The position numbers and the translations under genes are program-made. Positions 40,230 to 48,207 of a stretch of DNA of 64,000 nt are shown here, one piece after another. The stretch comes from Clostridia bacterium. GTDB taxonomy: Bacteria > Bacillota > Clostridia > Christensenellales > Aristaeellaceae. Position 1 is the first letter of the stretch, and each line of letters begins with the position of its first letter. The notes beneath the pieces are model-generated. The model was not told where the DNA came from, did no database searches, and was given only the letters and a program-made list of their open reading frames with translations. The stretch is taken from contig JAFRQX010000032.1 in assembly GCA_017428385.1 (NCBI GenBank), positions 49,942-113,941 on the forward strand. Reading direction: 5' to 3'.

Positions 40230-42875
40230 TCACTCCGTGCGAAGCGCTACCACCGGATCCTTCCGGCTGGCAATCCGGGAAGGAATAATACCCGCAATCA
40301 GCGTCAGCAGCATGGAAATGGCCACCAGGATCACCCCGGCCATGGGCGGCAGGGCGGCAATATCCGGGATTCCCGTCAGGCCGCTGAGAATGATATTGGC
40401 GATCACGGTCAGTCCCAGCGTTACCAGAATACCGATGACGCCGGCCGCGAAGCCCACGATCAGCGTTTCCGCGTTGAATACCCGGGACACGTCCCGGCGG
40501 CTGGCGCCGATAGCCCGGAGAATACCGATCTCCTTGGTCCTCTCCAGCACGCTGATATAGGTAATGATACCGATCATGATGGAGGACACCACCAGGGAGA
40601 TGGCCACAAAGGCCACCAGCACATAGGAGATGGCATTTACGATGGTCGTTACGGAATCCATCATCAGCCCGACGTAGTCCGTATAGCGGACCGCGTGCTC
40701 TTCGCCCGCCTGGGCGTTATAGGCCTCAATCTTTTCGGTGATCCGGTTCTTGGATTCAAAATCCTTCGGATAGATATAGACGGAAGCCGGCTTGTCCGGA
40801 TCGCTGATGCCCATCTTTTCCAGATTGGCTTCCAGCGTGTTGCCGCTGATCATCATCACGCCTTGCCCCACAAACTGCTTCAGCAGGTCCTTGGTCAGGA
40901 AGGGCCTGTACTCCTTCGGGATCATGCCGGAAGGAATCAGTCCCCGGCTTTCCAGCATTTCCATGAAGTCTTCCACTTCCATGGAATCCAGCAGGGTCAG
41001 GGCATCCTGGGCCACGGCGGAGAAAGGCTGGCCGGTAAAAACGTCCGTTTCCGGATTGGCCAGCTGCTCCCGGGCAATTTCGCTGTCCCGCACCTGGGCC
41101 AGCAGGTAGTCCACCAGCTCTGTCCGGTAGCCGATTCCGCCGGTTTCGGAAGTCAGTCCGCTCTTCGCGGGCTTCACGATACCCACGATCTTCAGTTCCA
41201 TAGCGTCCTTCAGTTTGCCGGCCATATACTCCGCATCCCCGGAGCTGTCCGTCCACAGTGTTCCTGACCGGGTATACACGTCAGTATTCAGCAGCATCCG
41301 GAAGCGCATATTCATGAGTTCCTCATAGGAGAACTCCAGGTCTTCCGTCTCTATGGCCACGCCGCGCATCAGCTGGTCAAACTGTTCCTTCAGCTCACTC
41401 TGGTCCCGAAGGCCCAGGGAGTACAGGGTATAGTCGCTCAGCTCGTTCCGGCTGTTCAGGACGATCACCACTTCGTCCTTCGCCTCCGGCAGGCGGCCGG
41501 CCAGCACCGCGTACTGGGACTTCAGCAGCTCGTCATTGTTCAGCAGGGGTGTGAACACGTTCATCCGGCGTGCGGTGGTATTCATCATTGTTTCCTGGAT
41601 ACCGGTTCCCGATCCCATCAGGCTCATCATATCCGCCATGCCGGAGGATTCCATAACCGTGGACGGGTTGACCTGGATGGGTGTTTCCAGGTCTGTGCGG
41701 TACAGAAGCAGCGGGGTATTGTATTCATAGCTGATGCCGGAAACATACCGCTCGATATCATTGGCGGGATCCTCCAGCCAGGCTTTGAAACCGGCCAGGT
41801 CGTTCTCCGTCACGCCGCTCATCCAGGAACTCATCAGCTGGGTCATGCGGCTGCCGGAATACACCTTGCCATCCGACCGGTCCTTGCCCTCCAGATCGAT
41901 ATCCATGAGCCCCGCCACCGTGTCCGTCATGTCCACAGTGCGCTCATCAATCTGCAGCGGATAGGAGGACAGGGTGTCCCGCTGCACCCGCTCAATATAC
42001 CGGTTCACGCCGTTGGACAGGCTCAGGATCAGCGCGATACCGATAATGCCGATGGATCCGGCAAAAGCTGTCAGGATCGTCCGGCCTTTCTTGGTCATCA
42101 GGTTGTTCAGGCTCAGGTTCAGGGCCGTCAGGAAGCCCATGGAGGTTTTCCGCTGGGACGCGGCGTTCTGTTCCGCCTCATCAGCTCCGGTACGTTCTCC
42201 GTCCGCGGCACTGTCGCTGACAATTTTGCCGTCCAGCAGTTTGATAATCCGGGTGGCATACTGATCCGCCAGTTCCGGATTGTGGGTGACCATGATGACC
42301 AGCCGGTCTTTGGCCACCTGGCGCAGGATCTCCATGACCTGCAGGCTGGTTTCGCTGTCCAGCGCACCGGTAGGCTCGTCCGCCAGCAGGACTTCCGGAT
42401 TGTTGACCAGGGCCCGGGCAATCGCCACCCGCTGCATCTGACCGCCGCTGAGCTGGTTGGGCTTCTTTTTCAGCTGGTCTCCCAGGCCTACCTGTTCCAG
42501 CGCTTCCACCGCCCGGGTACGCCGTTCCTCCCGGCTGACGCCGGAGAGGGTCAGGGCCAGTTCCACATTGGCCAGCACCGTCTGGTGCGGAATCAGGTTA
42601 TAGCTCTGGAAAACAAAACCGACGGAATGGTTCCGGTAGGTATCCCAATCCCGCTCCGTAAACTGCTTTGTGGACTTCCCGCGAATGATCAGGTCTCCGG
42701 AGGTATACCGATCCAGGCCGCCGATAATATTCAGCAGCGTGGTTTTTCCGCAGCCGGAAGGCCCCAGGATCGCGGCAAACTCACTCTCGCCGAAAACCAG
42801 GTCAACGCCCCGGAGCGCTTCCACTTTCGCGTCTCCGGCCGCGTAATCCTTGACTATATTCTTTAAAACAAGCAT
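40230..42875 (-). CDS. MacB-like ABC transporter: ATPase fused to FtsX permease
   Basis: 881-residue fusion. The N-terminal ATPase (1-~230) has Walker A GPSGCGKTT, the Q-loop in VFQSYNLIP, signature LSGGQMQRVAIARAL and Walker B VLLADEPTGALD. Then come TM1 (~270-290, RTILTAFAGSIGIIGIALIL), a ~450-residue extracytoplasmic MacB-like domain and three C-terminal TMs of the FtsX permease with LERTKEIGILRAIGASRRDV. The class works by mechanotransmission and exports peptides, antibiotics or lipoproteins. Firmicute versions usually keep ATPase and permease as separate genes or as this fusion. The start follows GGGGGAAC. Confidence 0.93.
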   Translation of the reverse strand: MLVLKNIVKDYAAGDAKVEALRGVDLVFGESEFAAILGPSGCGKTTLLNIIGGLDRYTSGDLIIRGKSTKQFTERDWDTYRNHSVGFVFQSYNLIPHQTVLANVELALTLSGVSREERRTRAVEALEQVGLGDQLKKKPNQLSGGQMQRVAIARALVNNPEVLLADEPTGALDSETSLQVMEILRQVAKDRLVIMVTHNPELADQYATRIIKLLDGKIVSDSAADGERTGADEAEQNAASQRKTSMGFLTALNLSLNNLMTKKGRTILTAFAGSIGIIGIALILSLSNGVNRYIERVQRDTLSSYPLQIDERTVDMTDTVAGLMDIDLEGKDRSDGKVYSGSRMTQLMSSWMSGVTENDLAGFKAWLEDPANDIERYVSGISYEYNTPLLLYRTDLETPIQVNPSTVMESSGMADMMSLMGSGTGIQETMMNTTARRMNVFTPLLNNDELLKSQYAVLAGRLPEAKDEVVIVLNSRNELSDYTLYSLGLRDQSELKEQFDQLMRGVAIETEDLEFSYEELMNMRFRMLLNTDVYTRSGTLWTDSSGDAEYMAGKLKDAMELKIVGIVKPAKSGLTSETGGIGYRTELVDYLLAQVRDSEIAREQLANPETDVFTGQPFSAVAQDALTLLDSMEVEDFMEMLESRGLIPSGMIPKEYRPFLTKDLLKQFVGQGVMMISGNTLEANLEKMGISDPDKPASVYIYPKDFESKNRITEKIEAYNAQAGEEHAVRYTDYVGLMMDSVTTIVNAISYVLVAFVAISLVVSSIMIGIITYISVLERTKEIGILRAIGASRRDVSRVFNAETLIVGFAAGVIGILVTLGLTVIANIILSGLTGIPDIAALPPMAGVILVAISMLLTLIAGIIPSRIASRKDPVVALRTE

Positions 42876-42958
42876 TCAGTTCCCCCTGTTTGTTTCTGCA
42901 TATCAGATTTCCGCCTCATCATATCATTCATTCCGCTTCCGGGCAACCCAAACGAAAA

Positions 42959-42983
42959 GCGCGCGTCCGAAACGGGCGCGCGC
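42959..42983 (-). terminator. Terminator after htpG
   Basis: GCGCGCGTCCG / CGGGCGCGCGC stem followed on the minus strand by TTTTCGTTT. Confidence 0.75.
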
Positions 42984-42995
42984 CGGGATAACAGG

Positions 42996-44891
42996 TTATT
43001 TGACCAGCATGGCCAGCAGCTTGCGGCTGCGGTCCAGGAAGGCGGTGATTTCCTCCGCCTCCAGCGGCTGGGCTGCCATACGGGCAAGATCGTAAACCTG
43101 GCAGCAGAGCATCTTTGTGGTTTCATCCTCCGGATCCCGCTGGGCCAGGGCCTGCACGGTGGCATTGCGGCGGTTCAGCACCAGGGTGAAGCTGTCCGGA
43201 ATCGGGAAGTTCTGGCCGTAAAGGCGGCTCATTTCCTTGTAGCGGCGCATCTGCTCATCTTCCGTGACCATGGCGGTCATGTCCGCATCGCCCAGGGATT
43301 CCAGCTTCACTTCCAGGCTGTCCTTGCCCAGGGCGCCCCGGAACAGGGTCTGCAGCTTGTCCGCGTCCAGATCCTTGCCTTCCTCGGATTCCTCCTTCAG
43401 GCCGTCGATATCCGCGTCCACCCGGGCGAAGGTCACCCGGTCTTCCTCCTTGCCCTGGTATTCCATGAAGGACATGAAGTTGCCGTCAATCAGGGTGCTC
43501 ATGACCGCGACCTCAATGCCCCGGTCGGTATACAGCTTGACGGAAGCAGCCTGGCGCTTTTCGTCGTTGGTGTAGTAAACCTTCTTGTCGGTCTTGTCGA
43601 AGTTGGCAGCCTTGTACTCCGCGATGGTGGAATACTTGCCGTCCGTCTTCTTCATGAGGATGGAACCCTTCACCATGTCGAAGAACTTGCTGTCCTTAAT
43701 GCAGCCATACTTGACGAAGGGCGCGATATCGTCCCAGTAGCCTTCGTAGGTCTCCCGCTCCGTGTTCATGAGGCTGTTCAGCTTGTCCGCCACCTTCTTG
43801 GTGATGTGGGCACTGATCTTCTTCACATAACCGTCGTTCTGCAGGAAAGAACGGCTGACATTCAGGGGCAGGTCGGGGCAGTCAACGACGCCTTTGAGCA
43901 GCATCAGGAACTCGGGAATGACTTCCTTGATGTTGTCCGCCACAAAGACCTGGCCGGCAAAGAGCTTGATCTGGCCTTCATGGGTACCGAAGTCGTTCTT
44001 CAGCTTCGGGAAATACAGGATGCCCTTCAGGTTGAAGGGATAATCCACGTTCAGGTGAATCCAGAACAGCGGATCATCAAAGTCCATAAAGACCTTGTGA
44101 TAGAACTCCTTATACTCCTCATCCGTGCAGTCCGAAGGCTTCTTCAGCCACAGGGGAGCAGTCTCGTTGATCTGCTGGGGTTTCGGAACCTCGATGACCT
44201 TTTCGGTCTTCGGCGTGCCGTCCTCATTCTTCTCGTCCCCGACGGGAACATCCTTTTCCACGGGCTTCGCGTTGGCATCCTCCAGCATCACCGGATAAGC
44301 CATATAGCCGCAGTAGCGGTTCAGGACCTCCCGGACCTTCCAAACGTCCAGGAATTCCTTTTCCTCATCCGTAATATGCAGGATGATATCCGTGCCGTGG
44401 GCCTTGCGCTTGCCGCCGGAAAGCTCGAAGCTCATACCGTCCTCGGAAACCCAGTGTACAGGATCCGACTCGCCCTCACTGCTGAGGGTCTGGATCTCCA
44501 CCTTGTCACTGACCATGAAGACAGAGTAGAAGCCCAGGCCGAAGTGGCCGATGATATCGCCCTTCTCCTCCGGTTTCTCGTTCTCAAACTGCTTCATGAA
44601 CTCCGCGGCGCCGGAGAAAGCCACCTGGTTAATGTACTTACGGACTTCATCCGCGGTCATGCCGATACCGGTATCAGCAATCCGGATCTCCTTCTTTTCC
44701 TTATCCACGGTGACGGTCACGCTCATGGCTTCCTCACTGTCCGGATGCAGCATCCGGAACTTGGTGATAGCGTCGCAGGCGTTGGAAACCGCCTCCCGCA
44801 GGAAGATATCCTTGTCAGAATACAACCAGCGTTTAATGACCGGCATTATATTTTGCGCGTCAATCGATACGGAACCTTTTTCTTTCTTCAT
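42996..44891 (-). CDS. htpG: Molecular chaperone HtpG (Hsp90)
   Basis: 631-residue ATP-dependent chaperone. The N-terminal GHKL domain has KRWLYSDKDIFLREAVSNAC-DAITK, DTGIGMTADEVRKYINQVAF and GHFGLGFYSVFMVSDKV. The middle domain has a catalytic-loop Arg segment (LPLNVSRSFLQNDGYVKKIS). A C-terminal dimerisation domain follows. The start MKKEKGSVSIDAQNIMP is the family's usual beginning; an upstream in-frame ATG lies at the -35 region of the promoter. A CIRCE operator lies just upstream of that promoter, which implies HrcA control. Confidence 0.96.
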   Translation of the reverse strand: MKKEKGSVSIDAQNIMPVIKRWLYSDKDIFLREAVSNACDAITKFRMLHPDSEEAMSVTVTVDKEKKEIRIADTGIGMTADEVRKYINQVAFSGAAEFMKQFENEKPEEKGDIIGHFGLGFYSVFMVSDKVEIQTLSSEGESDPVHWVSEDGMSFELSGGKRKAHGTDIILHITDEEKEFLDVWKVREVLNRYCGYMAYPVMLEDANAKPVEKDVPVGDEKNEDGTPKTEKVIEVPKPQQINETAPLWLKKPSDCTDEEYKEFYHKVFMDFDDPLFWIHLNVDYPFNLKGILYFPKLKNDFGTHEGQIKLFAGQVFVADNIKEVIPEFLMLLKGVVDCPDLPLNVSRSFLQNDGYVKKISAHITKKVADKLNSLMNTERETYEGYWDDIAPFVKYGCIKDSKFFDMVKGSILMKKTDGKYSTIAEYKAANFDKTDKKVYYTNDEKRQAASVKLYTDRGIEVAVMSTLIDGNFMSFMEYQGKEEDRVTFARVDADIDGLKEESEEGKDLDADKLQTLFRGALGKDSLEVKLESLGDADMTAMVTEDEQMRRYKEMSRLYGQNFPIPDSFTLVLNRRNATVQALAQRDPEDETTKMLCCQVYDLARMAAQPLEAEEITAFLDRSRKLLAMLVK

Positions 44892-44973
44892 TGCTATATA
44901 CCCCCAGACAATACAATCATGAAAAATGCTGCCCGGCAGTCCTTTGCCGGGCCTCAATCCTTTTGACACACGT

Positions 44974-45002
44974 ATTTTAGCACCCTGATACATGAATTGC
45001 AA
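44974..45002 (-). promoter_or_regulatory. Promoter of htpG
   Basis: On the minus strand TTGCAA (45002-44997), 17 bp, TAAAAT (44979-44974). Confidence 0.8.
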
Positions 45003-45009
45003 GATAAAA

Positions 45010-45036
45010 TTAGCACTCTCGTATCGAGAGTGCTAA
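45010..45036. promoter_or_regulatory. CIRCE operator (HrcA binding site)
   Basis: TTAGCACTC-N9-GAGTGCTAA, a perfect match to the CIRCE inverted repeat. It lies 7 bp upstream of the htpG -35 and 18 bp after the recA stop. Confidence 0.95.
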
Positions 45037-45054
45037 TCCGGTTTGTTTGGTAAA

Positions 45055-46191
45055 TCAGATGTCCTCATCCAGCAGGGCGAGATCGTCCTCTTCTTCCTGC
45101 TTCTGGGCTTCCACGGCCTTGGCTTCGTCCGGAGTCAGATCCTTGGGCGCGAAGAGGATGGCGCGAACCTTCTGGTCGATCTCCGCGGTCAGTTCCGGAT
45201 GCTCACGCAGGTAGATGCGGGCATTATCCCGGCCCTGGGCCAGGCGCTGATCTCCGTAGGAGAAGAAGGCGCCGCTCTTGGTGATGATACCGTATTCCAC
45301 AGCCATATCCAGCAGGGTGCCTTCCTTGCTGATGCCTTCACCGTAGATGATATCGAACTCGGCAACACGGAAAGGCGGAGCCACTTTATTCTTGACCACC
45401 TTGACCTTAGTGTGGTTACCGATGATTTCAGATCCGTTTTTCAAGGCTTCACCCTTGCGGACGTCCAGGCGGACAGAGGAATAGAACTTCAGCGCGCGGC
45501 CGCCGGGGGTGGTCTCCGGGTTGCCGTACATGACGCCGACCTTTTCACGCAGCTGGTTGATGAAGACCGCCACACAGCCGGTCTTGTTGATCACGCCGGT
45601 CAGCTTACGGAGAGCCTGGCTCATCAGGCGGGCCTGCAGGCCCACAAAGGAGTCGCCCATTTCGCCGTCGATTTCAGCCTTCGGCACCAAAGCCGCCACG
45701 GAGTCGATCACGACCACGTCCAGCGCGCCGCTGCGCACCAGGGCTTCGGTAATCTCCAGGGCCTGCTCACCGGTATCCGGCTGGGAAACGTAGAGTTCGT
45801 CAATCTTGACGCCCAGCTTCTTCGCGTAAAGGGGATCCAGGGCATGCTCCGCGTCCACGAATGCGGCGATACCGCCGGCCTTCTGTGCCTCCGCCACCAC
45901 ATGCAGGGCAACGGTGGTTTTACCGGAAGATTCCGGTCCGTAGATCTCAACGATCCGGCCCCGCGGAATACCGCCGACGCCCAGGGCATAGTCCAGGGTC
46001 AGGCAGCCGGTGGGAATCACGGGAATATCGCGGTTAACCGCATCGGCTCCCATTTTCATCACGGCACCCTTACCGAACTGCTTGTCCAGATCGGCCAGCG
46101 CGTGCTCCAGCGCTTTGAGCTTTTCTTCCTGAATGCTGCTGCCTTCGGAAACGGAAGCCTTCTCAGCTTTTGCGGGTTTTTTCGCTGCCAT
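45055..46191 (-). CDS. recA: Recombinase RecA
   Basis: 378-residue ATPase that forms filaments on ssDNA, drives strand exchange and triggers LexA cleavage. Motifs: [20 protein letters not shown], Walker [24 protein letters not shown], and the L2 region [36 protein letters not shown]. The C-terminus is acidic. The start MAAKKPAK follows GGAGGATC. There is a Lys/Ala-rich N-terminal extension of ~25 residues. No GAACNNNNGTTC-type LexA box was seen upstream. Instead there is a weak promoter (TTGTCT/TACGAT, 46276-46304) and the two-hairpin element. Confidence 0.98.
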   Translation of the reverse strand: MAAKKPAKAEKASVSEGSSIQEEKLKALEHALADLDKQFGKGAVMKMGADAVNRDIPVIPTGCLTLDYALGVGGIPRGRIVEIYGPESSGKTTVALHVVAEAQKAGGIAAFVDAEHALDPLYAKKLGVKIDELYVSQPDTGEQALEITEALVRSGALDVVVIDSVAALVPKAEIDGEMGDSFVGLQARLMSQALRKLTGVINKTGCVAVFINQLREKVGVMYGNPETTPGGRALKFYSSVRLDVRKGEALKNGSEIIGNHTKVKVVKNKVAPPFRVAEFDIIYGEGISKEGTLLDMAVEYGIITKSGAFFSYGDQRLAQGRDNARIYLREHPELTAEIDQKVRAILFAPKDLTPDEAKAVEAQKQEEEDDLALLDEDI

Positions 46192-46204
46192 GTGCAGATC
46201 CTCC

Positions 46205-46226
46205 AATTCAAATTCACAATTCAAAA
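46205..46226 (+). repeat. Short heptad-like array (AATTCAN)3
   Basis: AATTCA, AATTCAC, AATTCAA; a degenerate member of the heptad family placed just before the recA ribosome site. Confidence 0.55.
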
Positions 46227-46275
46227 TCTATCATTATTTCTGCAGCGGGAAACACTCCCGCCGGATCTCAAATGT

Positions 46276-46304
46276 ATCGTATCATCGGTTTTCATAAAAG
46301 ACAA
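46276..46304 (-). promoter_or_regulatory. Probable recA promoter
   Basis: On the minus strand TTGTCT (46304-46299), 17 bp, TACGAT (46281-46276). Between it and recA lies a hairpin (GCGGGA...TCCCGC, ~46243-46261). Confidence 0.5.
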
Positions 46305-46315
46305 GGGGAACAAAC

Positions 46316-46401
46316 GGATTTGTCCAAATTTCAATTTGGGACAACAAATCCTTTGTTACAGGAGTCCACGATTGTTGAGCCGTCAGGCAACAACAGAGTG
46401 G
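46316..46401 (-). repeat. Two-hairpin repeat element, copy B (upstream of recA)
   Basis: 86 bp match to 23758-23840. Hairpin 1 has CCAC/GTGG and TTGTTG/CAACAA. The linker contains CTGTAACAA. Hairpin 2 has GGATTTGT/ACAAATCC and CCAAATT/AATTTGG. Compared with copy A, four stem pairs in hairpin 1 and one in hairpin 2 change on both sides. It lies 11 bp upstream of the likely recA -35 and 18 bp after the methyltransferase stop. Confidence 0.75.
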
Positions 46402-46419
46402 GAACGACGATCACACAAA

Positions 46420-47625
46420 TTATTTTACTTCATATGCCCGGCGGATACCCGCGGCGTCCGTGGTCATGACCGCGGATACCGGTTTGTCCGTCTTCAGGAG
46501 TTGCTGCAGTTCCGGATAACGGTAGCTGCGCCGGAAACACTGATCCGCCCGGAAGACGCCGTCCTCCAGGATTCCGGTCTCCCAGCTTTCCAGGTTGTCC
46601 AGGGGAGTTGTCTTCGCCGGGAACGCGGGATGGGAGACCTCCAGGCCATCCATCCGGAAACGGTTCTCCTCGTTCTCCGCCAGCAATTCCGCCTTTCCGC
46701 CGCAGGGGCAGAGTACCGTCAGGTTCTCCGGCTTCAGCCTGGACAGGGAGATTGCCACGGCTTCCGGATTCAGGTCCAGGCCGGCAAAACGGCAGTCCAG
46801 TTTCTGCGCTGCTTCCAGCGCTGTGCCGCTGCCGCAGCACAGATCCACCACCAGGTCTCCGGGATTGGTCACCGGGAGCAGCAGCCGCTCCAGCAGCTTC
46901 AGCGGTTTCTGGGTCGCATATCCGGTCCGTTCCGGATCCCGCTGCTGCAGATGGCTGATATCGTTCCAGACGTCCCCGGGATAAACCGGCTCGTCGTCAT
47001 AATAGCGGTATTCCTTGCCGTTGGAGGTGATATAGGAGAAGAGCCGGCCCTGCTCATCCCGGCCGCGGGCCATATGATTCCGCTTTCCGTCCCCGCGGGC
47101 CAGCGGCACCCGGGTCAGATCAAAGAAATAGTCTTTGGATTTGGCGTAGAGGAGAATGACGTCATGCTTGCGGGAGAAGTACTTCTTCGCCCGGCCGCCG
47201 CTTTCATAGCTCCAGATAATCTCATTGAGGAAGCGTGTTTTGCCGAACTCCCGGTCGCACATCAGCCGGGCAGGCGCGGACATGCGCCAGTCCAGGTGGA
47301 GATAAAAGACACCCGTATCATTCAGCAGGGTCTTCGCGACGGAAATCACCCGCCGGAGCAGGCGCAGGTACTGTTTTTCACTGGTGTACCGGTCCTCGTA
47401 GGCCGGATAGCGCGGCGCGGGCGTTCCTGTCTTCCAGCCCTTCTCGCCGTAAGGCCGGCGGCGCATGAACTTCTCCCCGGTCATAAAGGGCGGATCCACA
47501 TAGACGCACTGTGCCTTTCCGGCCAGCGCCCGGATCTCATCCGGCAGCTTCATCACACTGCCGCATACCAGCAGGTTTTCACCGTTTCCGTATACTTCCC
47601 GTTCCGCCTTCACCTGTTCAAACAT
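46420..47625 (-). CDS. Site-specific DNA methyltransferase, beta class (N6-A or N4-C)
   Basis: 401-residue amino-methyltransferase. The catalytic motif IV is YVDPPFMTG (DPPF variant) near residue 44. The SAM-binding motif I, VDLCCGSGTALEAAQ, comes later, which gives the beta-class order. TGYATQKPLKLLERLLLPVT is motif X. It ends with a cysteine-pair segment (CPCGGKAELLAENE) and a variable tail. No restriction endonuclease or specificity subunit is adjacent, so it is an orphan or part of a split system. It transmethylates from SAM to DNA at an unknown site. ATG follows GGAGGTG. Confidence 0.9.
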   Translation of the reverse strand: MFEQVKAEREVYGNGENLLVCGSVMKLPDEIRALAGKAQCVYVDPPFMTGEKFMRRRPYGEKGWKTGTPAPRYPAYEDRYTSEKQYLRLLRRVISVAKTLLNDTGVFYLHLDWRMSAPARLMCDREFGKTRFLNEIIWSYESGGRAKKYFSRKHDVILLYAKSKDYFFDLTRVPLARGDGKRNHMARGRDEQGRLFSYITSNGKEYRYYDDEPVYPGDVWNDISHLQQRDPERTGYATQKPLKLLERLLLPVTNPGDLVVDLCCGSGTALEAAQKLDCRFAGLDLNPEAVAISLSRLKPENLTVLCPCGGKAELLAENEENRFRMDGLEVSHPAFPAKTTPLDNLESWETGILEDGVFRADQCFRRSYRYPELQQLLKTDKPVSAVMTTDAAGIRRAYEVK

Positions 47626-47683
47626 GCTTTGGCACCTCCAGTCCCGTCCTCAACCCAAAAACCATTCACCTCAACGACAGTTG

Positions 47684-48184
47684 TTATTTCCGATTCAGAA
47701 ACGCCTTTCGCAGGCTTTTCAGTTCTTCCTGTTCTGCCTCCAGCACATCCAGGAACAGCGCCTGCTCCTCGCTTTGCGCCAGCAGTTCACCGGCTTCCCG
47801 GACCGCGTCAATGAACTCCGGATCCAGCGCGCTTTTCCCCTGCCGGGCCAGCGGACAGACCGCCCTGGCTCGCAGATCCGTCACCACCCGGATTGCCCCG
47901 TCGTCCCCGATCAGGGGCAGGAGCGGAAACAGCCGGCAGGAAAGCGGACGCTCCTCCCGGTCACAGGTACCGGGGCAGACCACAATATCGCCCTGTGCGG
48001 CATGGCGGACAACCCATCCTTCCCTGTCCGCGTAAGCCTCCGCCTCCCCCGGAAAAAGAAGCATGCCCGTTTCCTCCCCTTCCAGGGGACGGCAGCAACG
48101 GGCACCGCAAACACGGCCGCAGTCTTTCTTCAGCGGCGTGACGTTCTTCAGTTTTTCCCGGGCAGCAGATACCGCAGCATCCAT
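47684..48184 (-). CDS. YkgJ-like cysteine-cluster (zinc/iron-chelating) protein
   Basis: 166-residue cytoplasmic protein. Cysteine groups CGRVCGARCC near residue 22 and CPGTCDREERPLSCRLFP near 70, plus a later VCPLARQG, match the arrangement of the YkgJ/CxxCxxCC putative metal-chelating family. The C-terminus is a helical, acidic segment. The function is unknown. ATG follows GAAGGAGGGCGGAACC. It lies between a MATE exporter gene upstream and the DNA methyltransferase gene downstream, all on the minus strand. Confidence 0.75.
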   Translation of the reverse strand: MDAAVSAAREKLKNVTPLKKDCGRVCGARCCRPLEGEETGMLLFPGEAEAYADREGWVVRHAAQGDIVVCPGTCDREERPLSCRLFPLLPLIGDDGAIRVVTDLRARAVCPLARQGKSALDPEFIDAVREAGELLAQSEEQALFLDVLEAEQEELKSLRKAFLNRK

Positions 48185-48207
48185 GGTTCCGCCCTCCTTC
48201 AGACATG

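Noticed and set aside
46192..46419. LexA (SOS) box upstream of recA
   Set aside because: No GAAC-N4-GTTC or close variant was found on either strand in this interval.
45043..47814. Very long plus-strand open frame (923 codons) across recA and the methyltransferase
   Set aside because: It is the antisense of two well-supported genes with family motifs. GC-rich codon thirds keep opposite frames open. It has no ribosome site and no recognisable domain.
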